From: Moesziomyces globuligerus
Taxonomy: Eukaryota > Basidiomycota > Ustilaginomycetes > Ustilaginales > Ustilaginaceae
Assembly (NCBI GenBank): GCA_030849465.1
Contig: JARVLF010000015.1
Span: 62,001 to 126,000, forward strand
Reading direction: 5' to 3'
DNA: 64,000 bases
The position numbers were made by a program, and so were the translations under genes. Positions within the stretch are counted from its first letter, which is position 1. The number at the start of each line of letters is the position of its first letter. The notes below the pieces were generated by a model that saw only the letters and a program-made list of their open reading frames with translations, made no database searches and was not told the DNA's origin. This document shows, one piece after another, positions 9,656-20,151 of this stretch.

Positions 9656-11359
9656 ATGGTCGAGACCGATCTTGTCCCCCGCATCGGGGCGGCGGTCCTG
9701 TGGGCCGTCGAGAAGCCTTCCCACCTCGTCATCACCCTCGTCGGTGCACTCGTGGTGCTCCACCTGATCCCCTTCATCACCAACCCAGCCGTGATCACGT
9801 ATCCCGGCCCGCTGCTCGCCAAATTCTCCGACTTCTGGCTCCTTCGCAAGGCCATGCAGGGCCATCGCTTCCAGACTGTCCACGAGCAGCACAAGAAGTA
9901 TGGTAGGTAGTCCCCCCCCCCCCCCCCCGTCCAGTCTTGTCGCTTTCTCCTTGCCCAATTGTTGCTGACCCGCGTTGTTTCTCCGTGCTCCGACTCCACA
10001 GGCAAGTTTGTTCGCATCGCACCCAACCACATCTCCATCGCTGATCACGAGGCACTCCACCCGGTCTACGGTCACGGTACCGGCACGCTCAAGCCCGCAT
10101 ACTACGACGCCTTTGTGCCTCCTCGTCCCTTCCCGCGCGGACTTTTCAACACGCGCGACCGTGCCGAACATACGCGCAAGCGCAAGATTGTCTCGCACAC
10201 CTTTGCGCCCAAGACCATCGTTGCATTCGAGCCCTTCATCCGTCGCGAGGTCCAGCTGCTCCTCGAGCGCTGGGACGAGTTCTGCGACAAGGCGGCCAAG
10301 TCCAACGCTGAGGGGCCCCGTGGCATCAAGGGCCGCGCCTGGCTCGACTCGCTCCTCTGGCTCAACTACTTTGCTTTCGACACCATCGGCGCTCTCGCCT
10401 TTGGCAGCACGTTTGGCATGCTCGAGAAGGGCGTCGACGAGGCCAAGGTCGAGTACGAGGACGCCAACGGCAACAAGCAGGTCGACTACTGCTCCGCCGT
10501 CAAGATCATCAACGAGCGCGGCGAGTTCTCGGCCACCATGGGCCTTGCCCCCGTGTGGATCCGCCCCTACCTGCTCAAGCTCCCCTGGTTCTCGAACCGT
10601 CTCAAGTCGGTCAAGAAGCTCACCGGCATCGCGCTCGCCCGCGTCAACGACCGCCTGCAAAACGGATCGGAGCGCGAGGACCTGCTGGCCAAGCTGCAGT
10701 CGGCCAAGGATGACCGTGGCGAGCCGATGGGCAAGATGGAGCTGACTGCCGAGGCGCTCACGCAGCTCATCGCCGGCTCGGACACGACGTCCAACACGGC
10801 GTGTGCCATCGTCTACCACCTCGCCACGCACCCGGACAAGATGCGCAAGCTGCAGGCCGAGCTGGATCGCGAGCTGGAGCACGCCGAGGAAGTGCCGCTG
10901 CACAGCGACGTGCAGGAGCTGCCGTACCTGCAGGCGGTGCTGAGCGAGTCGCTGCGCTTCCACTCGACCTCGGCCATCGGCTTGCCGCGCGTCATCCCCG
11001 AGGGCGGTGCGACCGTCTGCGGCCAACACTTTCCCGCCGGCACGGTGCTCTCGGTGCCCGCCTACACGCTGCACCGCGACCAGTCGGTGTTCGGCGAGGA
11101 CGCTGAGCAGTACAACCCGGACCGATGGCTGGCGCCCAACGCCAAGCGCGACTTTGACAAGGCGTTCATCCCTTTCTCGGTCGGCCCGCGTGCGTGTGTG
11201 GGCCGCAACGTCGCCATGATGGAGCTCTCGGTGCTCATCGCCTCGATCTTCCGCCGCTACGACATTGTGCTCGCCGAGCCTGACAAGCCGCTCGACACGT
11301 TTGAGGGCTTCCTGCGCAAGCCCGTCGAGCTCGAGATCGGCCTCAAGCGTCGCAACTGA
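9656..11359 (+). CDS. Cytochrome P450, CYP53-like (benzoate 4-monooxygenase family)
   Basis: Two exons, 9656-9902 and 10002-11359 (99-nt intron containing a run of 17 C), give 534 residues. An N-terminal membrane anchor (about residues 22-45, HLVITLVGALVVLHLIPFI) is followed by a Pro-rich hinge YPGPLLAKFSD. P450 landmarks are AGSDTTSN (I helix), ESLR (K helix) and the haem loop FSVGPRACVGRN with the Cys ligand. The stretch YGHGTGTLKPAYYDAFV together with GLFNTRDRAEHTRKRKIVSH is characteristic of CYP53, whose members para-hydroxylate benzoate in the ER, feeding the beta-ketoadipate route and detoxifying plant benzoates. The neighbours (PAQR, GDPD) do not suggest a pathway cluster. Family assignment is good; the substrate is inferred and not proven. 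Confidence 0.88.
9912..9928. repeat. Poly-C tract (17 C) inside P450 intron
   Basis: Seventeen consecutive C lie 9 bases after the 5' splice site of the P450 intron. Homopolymers of this length are prone to slippage and to sequencing error, so the exact length is uncertain. Confidence 0.85.
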
Positions 11360-13039
11360 TGAGCGCCGACGCCTTGTGCCCCAGACACTTGGACTCGATC
11401 TCCCCTGCGACCCCATGTTCCTAGTAGCAAAATTCGCATGCTTCTCATCCTCTCGGCTTGACTGGGTCTTGGCTTGGTCACGGGACAGAGCGCGACTCGG
11501 TGAGAATCCGATTCCAGCCAGATTGGTGAGATGAGGATTGCAGAGGTCTAACAAAATTAGCTGGAGGAGAGTGCGAGGGCACGTTGACGGTGGCGCGGCT
11601 GGCCGAGCCAAGGACGAGAGAACGTGGACAGGGAGCGACGTCACCTGGCGGAGCGTGCCTCTAAGGGTCCCAGCCAAGCTGGCGCTAAGTGGGCCACTCG
11701 TGCCAGGTGGGCTGGAGGACGCGACAGCAGCCGGGGACGGGGCAAGCCAGGCTGCAAGTAGGGTTCGTGGGGCGCATGTGCCCGCCTGGCTTGAGAAAAT
11801 TCGCGCAAAGTCGGCCCGACTGCGGATGGCGAGCTGCCAGTGTGCCTGGAGCCCGACGCATGAAAATAAGGCTGGGGCGGCTCAGCGGTGTGCCAACGGG
11901 ATCTGGACACGCTCGACGTGTCGGTGGCAAGACACTGGCGAGATGGCGAGAAGCTGGCGGTGATGCCCAGGCGATGCAAAAGGGGTCCAGTGGAAAATTT
12001 CGCACTTGGCGTCACAGGCTGCAGCTGACAGTCATAGCATGACTTCGCGTTCCGGCTTCGGCGCCTGGCCACCGACTCTCGCCCACGCATCACCCACTCG
12101 ATGCGAGTCCCAGAAGCTATGGCCAAATGTGCAGGCTCGCGGCAGGCGTGGCCAGCGCGTTGGTGCTGCAGCCATCGGCTCGTTCCGGTGCGTCTATGCG
12201 TTTGCAATGCGTTTCGCGATTTGTAGGATGATCCGATGCTGCACTGGTCAAAACTTTGGCAGAGGGTCGGGACTGCCAAACGCGGGGTGCTGCTGCCGGA
12301 GAAGCGCAGCCAGCAGTCAGCGCCGGTCGGGCCGCGAACTAGTGCGGTGCAGTGCAGTGTAGTGCAGCCCAGCGCAGTCAGGGAGGTGTTGCCAGAAGAC
12401 CAGGCTATGCCAACGCGCCGAGACGATCCGACGCTCGTCAAGCAATAGGCGGTTGATCTTTCCGTGTGTTTCGGAGCAACCGAGATCAGACCTTTGCGTG
12501 GACAGTGAACCGGCTGAGCGCCGAGCCTTTATTTTCTCTTTGGTGTGGGAGCGAGTGGAGTGGCGTGGCGTGGCGCATGTGCCAAAAAGTTGTCGCAATA
12601 GCAGATGGGCACGTTCCGTAGCGAGGCTGTCACGTTCCCTAGAATGGCATTCGCAATATGAGCAGCTGCCCGAGCTGCCACCCATCCCTTTCCTCCTGTA
12701 CATATCCCCCTGTCGGCCTCCTCGTGCTTGCTTTCTCGCTCTTTCCGGCTTAGACTGGCTCGGCTTGGCTTGGCACGACCCAAAACACGCTTTCCACCAC
12801 TTGGTAAGCATCACTGCTTGTCCACGTCTCCCCATCACCTCTAGTTGGCATCACACGATTGCGCTTCTCGCCGTCGGCACGCCGCACCCCCCTCGTGACC
12901 TCTCATCGATCCCCGCGCCGGCTCGTCCAGCGTGCGGCCCCCTTCTGCCATCCTGGTACTGATCATCGCCTCCATCTATCTGGCCTTCCACCACCTCTAT
13001 CCACGCGCATCCACCTCCTGCTCATCCCTTTGGCACAAT
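11360..13039. other. Long intergenic region (1.68 kb) without a supported gene
   Basis: Short open frames on both strands have no recognisable domain and read as low-complexity Arg/Ser/Pro. A degenerate pentamer tract (GTGCA/GTGTA type) lies at about 12350-12370. A GTG-initiated upstream extension of the next gene (from 12932) encodes a hydrophobic segment but has no ATG. Confidence 0.55.
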
Positions 13040-14083
13040 ATGCGTCCCATCACTAGATCCGCCAGGATGAACCTCTCTCCCGATATGCCCGAGTGTTGGG
13101 GCCACCGCGGTGCTTCGGCCACCTTCCCGGAGAACACCATCGCCAGCTTCGAGAAGGCCATCCTCGACGGCTCCGAAGGCCTCGAGACCGACGTCCACAT
13201 CACCACGGACAACGTCATCGTCATGTTCCACGATCCTACCCTCGAGCGCACCACAAACGGCAAGGGTCTCATCTACGAGCGCCCGTACTACGGTCAGGAT
13301 GGCATCGAGCAGCTCCGCACGCTCAAGCAGCCCGCACAGCAGATCCCCACCTTTCAGCAGGTCTGCGATCTGCTCATGCGTCCCGACTGCAAGCACGTCA
13401 AGCTCAACCTCGACATCAAGCCGGACAACAACCCGGACCGCCTTTTCCCGCTCATGCGCTCCGTCATCGAGTCCTATCCCGACTTTGAGACCGACCTCGC
13501 GCCGCGTCTCATCCTCGGCCTCTGGCACCCCAAGTTCCTCGAGTCGGCACTCGTCAACGTACCCTCGATGAAGCGCATCCACATCGGCGCCTCGCCCCGC
13601 GCCGCCCGCCGCTACTTCTGGAACGACTGCACCGGCTTCTCCATGTACTTTGCCTCGCTCGTCGGCGCCGATGGTCAGGCTTTCATCACCGACGCACAAA
13701 AGGCGGGCAAGGACATCTACGTCTGGACCGTCAACCGCAAGGACGAGATGATCGAAGCCACCCGCTGGGGCGTCAAGGCGGTGCTTACAGACAAGACTGC
13801 GCTCTTCCAGGACGTGCGCAAGGACATGACACAAGACTTTGCCTCCACCCGCCAGCTCGAGGTGGGCATGTTCTTCCGCTGGGCCACCTGGAGGTACTAC
13901 ACCCTCCCACAGATCGTCCTTCAGAACATTTGGCTCGCAAATATCGAGAAGCGCGCCGGATCGCCGTTCCGCGAAGTCGTGCGGGGCGCCTCGCCGCTCC
14001 CTGTCACGGCAGAGAAGTTGCCAGCTGCTGCTGCCGCTACCGCCGCACCGCAGCCCGCGATCGCCGTCAACGCCGCGGCATGA
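13040..14083 (+). CDS. Glycerophosphodiester phosphodiesterase, Pgc1-like phosphatidylglycerol phospholipase C
   Basis: A single exon of 347 residues from the first ATG of the frame (13040). The GDPD catalytic set is present: GHRGASATFPENT with His22-Arg23, Glu49 and Asp51 in GLETDVH, and His64 in MFHDPT. Later motifs LNLDIKPDN, IYVWTVNRKDEM and GVKAVLTDK follow the order in yeast Pgc1, which cleaves phosphatidylglycerol to diacylglycerol at mitochondria and lipid droplets. After the barrel comes FFRWATWRYYTLPQIVLQNI, matching the amphipathic tail region of Pgc1, then an Ala/Pro-rich end. Starting the protein 20 residues before GHRG agrees with short-N-terminus members of the family. It could instead hydrolyse other glycerophosphodiesters. 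Family is certain, the specific substrate likely. Confidence 0.88.
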   Translation: MRPITRSARMNLSPDMPECWGHRGASATFPENTIASFEKAILDGSEGLETDVHITTDNVIVMFHDPTLERTTNGKGLIYERPYYGQDGIEQLRTLKQPAQQIPTFQQVCDLLMRPDCKHVKLNLDIKPDNNPDRLFPLMRSVIESYPDFETDLAPRLILGLWHPKFLESALVNVPSMKRIHIGASPRAARRYFWNDCTGFSMYFASLVGADGQAFITDAQKAGKDIYVWTVNRKDEMIEATRWGVKAVLTDKTALFQDVRKDMTQDFASTRQLEVGMFFRWATWRYYTLPQIVLQNIWLANIEKRAGSPFREVVRGASPLPVTAEKLPAAAAATAAPQPAIAVNAAA

Positions 14084-14444
14084 TCTCCCGTACCTCTCGC
14101 AACCTTCCTTCCGCCAAGGGTTTTCGTTTCGATTGCATTAGACACCGACGTCTCAGCGCGTCGACCCCGCATTTCTTCCTCACATGGACTTTTGCCCTTC
14201 TCGCTTCTTCTTGGCCTCACTCTCATCCCATTCCGTAGATTGCATTTGTCTCCATCTTTTCTTCTTGGTCTCAGCTTCTTCTCTTGCATTGCCGTGCTTA
14301 ATCGCATCACCCGCTCCTCGTTCGCACAAGGTCTTCGCGCGATTGCGTGGTGTGGATGCGGGGACCGGAGAGCTTCCAGCGGTATGGCTCTTTATTTCTG
14401 TTGGCGGGGTATACAGCAGCGGACAAGGACATCACGATGTGGCA
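14084..14444. other. Convergent 3' region
   Basis: 361 bp between the stop codons of the convergent GDPD and UPF0658 genes. Pyrimidine-rich; presumably overlapping 3' UTRs. No gene seen. Confidence 0.6.
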
Positions 14445-16289
14445 TCAGTCGAGCGAGATGCGCGTTGCCGAGGGGCGTGGCTGGTGGGCGTCGAGGAACT
14501 GCTGCGAGGCGTGTGGCGGCTGCGCTTGGACGGACGGACCAAGCGATGGATCGTGGTAGGCAGCGGGAAGCGCCTGTGGGGCCAGAACGGGTGCGTTGCC
14601 GAGTGTCGCTGCCATGGGCGGGGGCGTGTAAGCAGCGCCAGCAGCTGGATGGACCATTGCAGGAGGCCCGTGGCCAGGGTTGCTGTAAACGGGGCTTTGC
14701 AACATGCCGCTGCCCCTGCGCGGATCCATGGCGCCGTTGGGAACCACGCTGCCGCGATGCACTGGGGCGGGAGTCGAGCCGTTGGAATGCTCCTTGGGTT
14801 CGACGTCACGCTCGAGGTCCAGCTCGCCGCCCTCGTTCTCGTTGCGTGCCCGCGGACGATGGACGCCGCCAAACGTGCCGATCGCATCGTGCGCCGGCTT
14901 GAGGCCCTTGTGGAAGTTGAGCAGGCAGATGAAGCCGTTGAGCAGGGTGAGACCAAGCGAGAGGATGGCGAATCCCGAGATGAAGGTGATCGTCGTGTGC
15001 ACGTAGGTGTACTCGTCGCGCGTAGCCGGCACCCAGACCTGCGTCAGCTTGTAGACAAAGTAGACCAGGCCCACAATCATGAGCAGCAGCGAGACGACCA
15101 TCAAGCTCGACCACTCGCGCCTCACGGCAAATCCGGCCACAAAGAGCGCGACCATGGCGATGGGGACGGCTGCGATGGTCACGCCGTACTCCCAGTCGGT
15201 GGTGTCGGCGACGAGGATGAGGTAGATGACGGTGAAGCCGACACCGAAGAAGAAGGTGAACTTGATGAAGACGATGAAGAGCTGGTACCAGAAGAACATG
15301 TTGCGCACCTTGAGGTCGGCGCCGATCTTCTGGTAAATGATCCAGCCAAACTCCTTCCACAGCTTGAAGCTGAGATAGATCATGACGAACTCTGCGACGA
15401 AGCACGTGGCTGTTACCACGATCAGGTATGTTTCGACTTGAGGGAAGAGCGAGCGGGCACGGCACAGCCGGTTGGGGTTGTCGGGGCACGGATAGCCGCC
15501 TGCGATCTGATCCTGCGCGTTGAGCGCGTCACGCACCTGGCGGATCTCGATGGCGGCGGTGACGGTCAACGCGATGTTGAAGATGAGCACGCCGATGAGC
15601 TGGAGCGTGTTCTTGAGGCGGACGGCGTCCCAGGCGATGAGCACTTGGAAGACGGAGCCAAAGACGAACACGGCGAGGTAGACCGAGACGGTCTTGAGGT
15701 TTTGGGTGAAGTTGTCGACCTCGGCGACGATGGTTCCGAAAATGTAGCCGACGAGCGCGATGACGATAGCGGCCTCGATGAAGGTAACGAGGATGTAGAG
15801 GGCGGCCATGCGGGAGGGTACGCGGATGAACGAGTCGGGACCGCCGTAGAGCCACGAGGTTGCGCTGCTGCGTGCGGACTTGGAGACGGAAGCGGTGCCA
15901 TCGCGCTTGCTCGAGGTAGCCGCCGAGTACTTGGCGGAGCGGCCGTCGGGAGCTGCGCGTTGATGCGCAGTCGAGACCGAAGCCGAAGCATGGGGAGCAG
16001 GAGAGGTGGAAGCGGATGCGTGTGGATCGTGGATGACCAAGTTGGAGGCAGGCGGTGGGCTGTGAATGGCCGAGGCTCGCTCGTATGCGACGTGGTTGGG
16101 AGTGGTGTGCGAGACGGCCGAGGCGGAGTGCGGAGGCGGCGACGAGACGGGCGACATGGTGTGCCTGTATGCGGCCGCGGACGAGAAGGGCTCGTCTGCG
16201 CTCTGCGATGGCGTGTGCTGTCCCGAGGACGACATGGCACGCGGGGGAGGCGATTGCGGTTGGCCTGGTGGGAAGGGCGAGACGCTCAT
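14445..16289 (-). CDS. UPF0658-type Golgi membrane protein, multi-spanning
   Basis: A single exon of 614 residues from the ATG at 16289. The N-terminal 165 residues are Ser/Pro/His/Ala-rich and look disordered. From RVPSRMAALYILVTFIEAAI there are about eight hydrophobic segments with intervening loops (RLKNTLQLIGVLIFNIALTV, KLWKEFGWIIYQKIGADLKV, FFWYQLFIVFIKFTFFFGVG, HTTITFISGFAILSLGLTLL). A 170-residue Pro/Ala/His-rich C-terminal tail follows. The pattern matches the fungal UPF0658 Golgi membrane family known from fission yeast; no biochemical activity is established. It converges with the GDPD gene and is divergent from Afg1. The N-terminus could begin at a later Met (for example MSSSGQ). 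Family assignment is moderate, from remembered sequence pattern; membrane topology is directly visible. Confidence 0.75.
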   Translation of the reverse strand: MSVSPFPPGQPQSPPPRAMSSSGQHTPSQSADEPFSSAAAYRHTMSPVSSPPPHSASAVSHTTPNHVAYERASAIHSPPPASNLVIHDPHASASTSPAPHASASVSTAHQRAAPDGRSAKYSAATSSKRDGTASVSKSARSSATSWLYGGPDSFIRVPSRMAALYILVTFIEAAIVIALVGYIFGTIVAEVDNFTQNLKTVSVYLAVFVFGSVFQVLIAWDAVRLKNTLQLIGVLIFNIALTVTAAIEIRQVRDALNAQDQIAGGYPCPDNPNRLCRARSLFPQVETYLIVVTATCFVAEFVMIYLSFKLWKEFGWIIYQKIGADLKVRNMFFWYQLFIVFIKFTFFFGVGFTVIYLILVADTTDWEYGVTIAAVPIAMVALFVAGFAVRREWSSLMVVSLLLMIVGLVYFVYKLTQVWVPATRDEYTYVHTTITFISGFAILSLGLTLLNGFICLLNFHKGLKPAHDAIGTFGGVHRPRARNENEGGELDLERDVEPKEHSNGSTPAPVHRGSVVPNGAMDPRRGSGMLQSPVYSNPGHGPPAMVHPAAGAAYTPPPMAATLGNAPVLAPQALPAAYHDPSLGPSVQAQPPHASQQFLDAHQPRPSATRISLD

Positions 16290-17073
16290 GTTGGCGGTAG
16301 GAGCGCGGGGGGAGAGACGTGACACGCCTGTCCTAGGCCTAGGTTGGCATGTGCCCCGTGTTCGGAGTAAGAGGAGCGGTGATGGTGGTGATGGTGGTAG
16401 TTTGGATAAGGATCACGGTGCGGATTTCTACATCTTGACACCGTGATGGCCGAGTCTGTACTACAAGCATCAGCAGCAGCAGCAGCAGCAGTGTCGATCA
16501 GGAGTGCAGCGCGGCTGCCGAAAATAAATATTCAATGATGCGGTTGCATTGCAAATTCGCACTCCGTCGCCGCCTCGCCGCCATGAAAGCCGAAGAGCTC
16601 AGATCTCGGATCGCGATCCCCCTTTCCATCGGGAGGGAGGATCGGCATTGGAGAGCATCGGGCTACTCCTCCCCCTCGCATCGGACGCTTGCATGTGTGC
16701 TGAATCACGCATGAAGGGCATCGACATCGTCTCGGACCACGCACGAGAGATCCATTGACCCGCTCAGACGCAAGCCCGACGGCATCTACGCTCGATATCT
16801 GGCTCGGTCTGCCAAATGCATGATGCTAATCTTCCAACAGCAGGGGACCACGTTGCGGGGTGCCGATGGCAATCCGGAAGAAGCGGGAAAATGCGGGCGG
16901 CCTGGCGGAAGAAAAGCCGGACCTGAGTCTTAAAAGTCCCGCACAGGCCTGAAAAGCAAGCAGCCATTGCACACTGTGAGAGTCCGTGTGTTGGTCTGTT
17001 GGTCCACTGGGAACAGCATCCTCTGCCACCTTCATTCCCTCCTCCATACCACGCTTCACGACCACTTTCCTAC
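16290..17073. other. Divergent promoter region with CAG repeat
   Basis: 784 bp between the UPF0658 and AFG1 starts. Contains seven CAG units at 16471-16491. No further gene is supported. Confidence 0.6.
16471..16491. repeat. CAG trinucleotide repeat, 7 copies
   Basis: Seven perfect CAG units, noncoding, about 180 bp upstream of the UPF0658-type gene start. Confidence 0.9.
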
Positions 17074-18797
17074 ATGAGTGCTCCTCGCCTCGCCTCGTCG
17101 CAAATAGCCCGCCTGGCGCCACGAGCTCGCTTGGTGGGCGGCCGACGCCTCGCGCTCGCCACACCAACAGCCTCGGCCGCCTCCGCTCGCCACCTCTCGT
17201 CCAACCCTCCCCGCGCGCCCTCTGCCTCGAATCCGAGCAGCCAGGCCGTCTCGGCCCGGTCCATCTCCGTCTCCGCTTCTTCCAGCTCCGCCGCCAAGAC
17301 GGGCAAGATCAAGGCCTCCACGCCCGTGGAACGCTACGAAGAGCTCGTTCGATCCGGCGTGCTCAGAAGCGACGACCACCAGCGAGGCATCATCAAAGTG
17401 CTGCAATCATTGCATGACCGTCTTCGCACCTATCAACAAGCAGACGTGCCCGATCCCGAAGCGCATCTGCAAGCCTCCAAAGGCCTCCTCTCCTGGCTTC
17501 CGTTTGGCTCCAAGTCCAGCACCCAAGAGATCCCGCCCATCTCACCAGACATCCCCAAGGGCCTCTATCTGTACGGCGATGTAGGCACGGGCAAGAGCAT
17601 GCTCATGGACCTCTTCTACGACACGCTTCCGCCCAACATCACCGCCAAACGCCGCATCCACTTCCACCAGTTCATGATCGAGGCCCACAAGCGCGCCCAC
17701 TTCTACAAGTCCAAGACGCACAAACCCTCCGGTATCGTCATGATGATGTCCTCCGCCGCATCGTCCGCCGCCGGTTCCGCTTCCTCATCTTCCTCCTCAT
17801 CCTCTGCCAGCGCGGGCGAGGAGAGCGACGCGATCGAGGCCGTCGCACGCGAGATGGCGCGCAACCACTCGGTGCTGTGCTTTGACGAGTTCCAGGTGAC
17901 CGACATCGCCGACGCCATGATCCTGCGCGGCCTGCTCGAGCGCATGCTCGCTTACGGCGTCGTCATGGTCATGACCAGCAATCGCCATCCGGACGAGCTC
18001 TACAAGAACGGCATCCAGCGCCAGAGCTTCCTCCCCTGCATCGAACTCCTCAAATCCCAGTTCCGCGTCACCGACCTCAACTCGGGCACCGACTACCGCA
18101 AGGTGCCCCGCGCGCTCTCCAAGGTCTACTTTGATCCGCTCGACGACGCCAACGTGCGCGAGTTTGACAAGCTCTTCGATGCCGCCACCTCGGATCCGCA
18201 CGACCCCGTGGTCGAGGACCGCCCGCTCAAGATCTGGGGTCGCACCTTGAAGGTCCCGCGCTCGTCGCAGAAGGTGGCGCGCTTCACCTTTGACGAGCTG
18301 TGCGGACGTCCGCGCTCGGCCGCCGACTACATTGAGATCTGCAACAACTTTGGCACCATCTTTGTCGATGAAGTGCCCAGGATGGGCCTCAACCAGCGCG
18401 ACCTCGCTCGTCGCTTCATCACCTTCATCGACGCCGCCTACGAGAGCAAGACCAAGCTGCTCGCTTCCAGCCAGGTGCCCATCCTCCAGATCTTCTCGGG
18501 CGATGCGGGAAAGGCCAAGCCCACAGCCGACCAAATGCGAGCGCTCATGGATGATCTCGTACGTACACCTTGCCTCCCTGCTCAGATCCACTTCGCCCAC
18601 CACGCTTGCTGACGATCCGCTCTCCCGCTTTCCTTTCACAGGGTCTCACCATGGACGACATTGGTGGATCGCCCATCTTCACCGGCGACGAGGAACTCTT
18701 CGCCTTTGCACGTGTCGTCTCCCGCCTCACCGAGATGGGCACCCGCCAGTACGCCGAATCCGCCAGCACCTCTGCCGAGGCACCCCCAGAGTACTAG
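17074..18797 (+). CDS. AFG1: AFG1/LACE1-family mitochondrial AAA ATPase
   Basis: Two exons, 17074-18558 and 18642-18797 (83-nt intron gtacgt...cag), encode 546 residues. The N-terminus (MSAPRLASSQIARLAPRARL) is a strong mitochondrial presequence, which is why this Met is preferred to the in-frame ATG 75 bp upstream. Walker A is GDVGTGKS at 168-175 and Walker B LCFDEF with Asp271-Glu272; SNRHPDELYKNGIQRQSF and GRTLKVP are family hallmarks. Afg1/LACE1 acts in the mitochondrial matrix side in turnover of unassembled respiratory subunits, especially of complex IV. A Ser/Ala-rich low-complexity insert of about 30 residues separates the two Walker motifs, longer than in yeast. Identification is secure. 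Confidence 0.95.
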
Positions 18798-19074
18798 TTT
18801 CCTCCCGTCCCGATGCAACTCTTTCAGCCTATTATCACGCGCCCTCAGCCATGCACGAGCAGATCAACCATTCCGGCGAGGATGAACAGGAGTGGGGAGG
18901 TTTTGCAATTCTTCCGGGTCAAGCCATTGACGCTACTACTACAATTTTACGAGGAAGGGACGAATGCGAGGGCAAAAGCGAGAGGTGGTGTTACAAGCGA
19001 CGATTGGCGTCGAGCACGGTCAGATGACCGGTGCGGGTATCTAAAGGGGGAGCGAAGGAATGGCAACAGGAGGC

Positions 19075-20151
19075 TCAATTGAGCTCATGGTAGAAGACAA
19101 TCTTGTTGGCATCGGGGTCGAGGACGTGTAGCTCGCGCGTTCCCCATGGCTTGTTCTGCGGCTTGCCGAGCAGCTTGGCCTTGCCCAGAAACACCTCGGG
19201 GAAGTACTCGCGGCCGTTGGGCTTGAACTGCTGCTGCTTGGCCACGATCTCCTGGAAGAGCTCGTCCACGTTGCTGACCACGATGAGCAGCTGCGGCGGG
19301 CCGCTGCCGTCTCCCTTGAGCTCACCCCACTCGGCGGGAAGATAGCGCAGCACGATGCGTACGCCGGGCTCCTCGGCAGCCGAGGGGATCGCCGAGTAGG
19401 GCTGGCTGGACGAGCGAGGGGGTCGCGCAGCAGGTCCACGTCGAAGGACTGCCTGGTGGCTGGCCGGCTTGCCGACGGGCGAGAAGCCGAGCAGCTTCTG
19501 GTAGAATGAGATCGAGTTGGTGAGGTTCGAGACGAAGAGGCAGGGGAACGCATTCATGAAGACCGTCTTGCCTGGTTTGGCGGCGGCGCGTGTCCGTCCG
19601 TGGTCGACGTCCACGTCGTCGTCCTCCCAGCTCTGCGCGTTGGGACGGGCGAAGTTGAATGGGTTTACCGAGAGCAGCGCGGCAGCGTCGACATCGCTCA
19701 GACCCATGTTGGTGGATTTGGGGAGATACGCTGTGTCCGAGGCGAATTTCTTCTTGCTCTCCTCAATATGCTCGGAGAAGCGCTCCCTGTCCGGAGGAGA
19801 CAGCACGAGCTTGGGTCGGTTCGTGCGCGTGAGAGAGAGGAAGAGCTCGGGCTTCTTGATCGGGTTGGCGCTGGCGCTGTTCATGGGAGCGTGCCCAGCA
19901 GAGGTGGTGGTGTCGACGATGTGGACTTGACTCATGTGCGAGGCATCGGGGGGCGTAGCGGGCATGGAGAGAGCTTCCTCGTCCATGGCCGAGAGGTTGC
20001 CGTCGTTGCTCGCCAGGTCGGAAGCCTCCACGGATGCTGTCATGACAGGCGAAGACGAGCCACTGAAGGGTGCTGAAGATGTGGACGAGTGGGAGCGGTC
20101 CATGAGAGTGGACGAGGCATCGCTCATCGGGAAAGTGGAGACATGGGCCAT
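19075..20151 (-). CDS. Glyoxalase/VOC-fold protein with long unstructured N-terminus
   Basis: A single exon of 358 residues. The first about 190 residues are Ser/Thr/Asp-rich and carry no recognised domain. From about residue 200 (MNAFPCLFVSNLTNSISFYQ) the chain reads as a VOC/glyoxalase-bleomycin-resistance module, with LLGFSPVG, VRIVLRYLP, PPQLLIVVSNVDELFQEI and, at the end, GTRELHVLDPDANKIVFYHE, where the His and final Glu are typical metal-ligand positions. Substrate unknown: the fold serves lyases, dioxygenases and binding proteins. An insertion rich in Pro/Ser/Arg sits between the first two strands. It converges with AFG1 (277 bp between stops). Domain call is firm, function open. Confidence 0.8.
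   Translation of the reverse strand: MAHVSTFPMSDASSTLMDRSHSSTSSAPFSGSSSPVMTASVEASDLASNDGNLSAMDEEALSMPATPPDASHMSQVHIVDTTTSAGHAPMNSASANPIKKPELFLSLTRTNRPKLVLSPPDRERFSEHIEESKKKFASDTAYLPKSTNMGLSDVDAAALLSVNPFNFARPNAQSWEDDDVDVDHGRTRAAAKPGKTVFMNAFPCLFVSNLTNSISFYQKLLGFSPVGKPASHQAVLRRGPAARPPRSSSQPYSAIPSAAEEPGVRIVLRYLPAEWGELKGDGSGPPQLLIVVSNVDELFQEIVAKQQQFKPNGREYFPEVFLGKAKLLGKPQNKPWGTRELHVLDPDANKIVFYHELN

Noticed and set aside
9629..11677. Minus-strand open frame of 682 codons over the P450
   Set aside because: Antisense shadow; the plus strand has all P450 motifs and proper splice sites.
11641..12441. Minus-strand frame of 266 codons in the P450-GDPD gap
   Set aside because: Ser/Arg/His/Pro-rich, no domain, no consistent codon bias and no sign of splicing.
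12932..13039. N-terminal hydrophobic extension of the GDPD gene
   Set aside because: Open but begins at GTG with no ATG; an unseen upstream exon is possible but no splice was found.
14184..16322. Plus-strand open frame of 712 codons over the UPF0658 gene
   Set aside because: It is the antisense shadow of a GC3-biased gene; its product is Gly/Arg/Asp-rich with no domain, while the minus strand gives a clear multi-TM protein.
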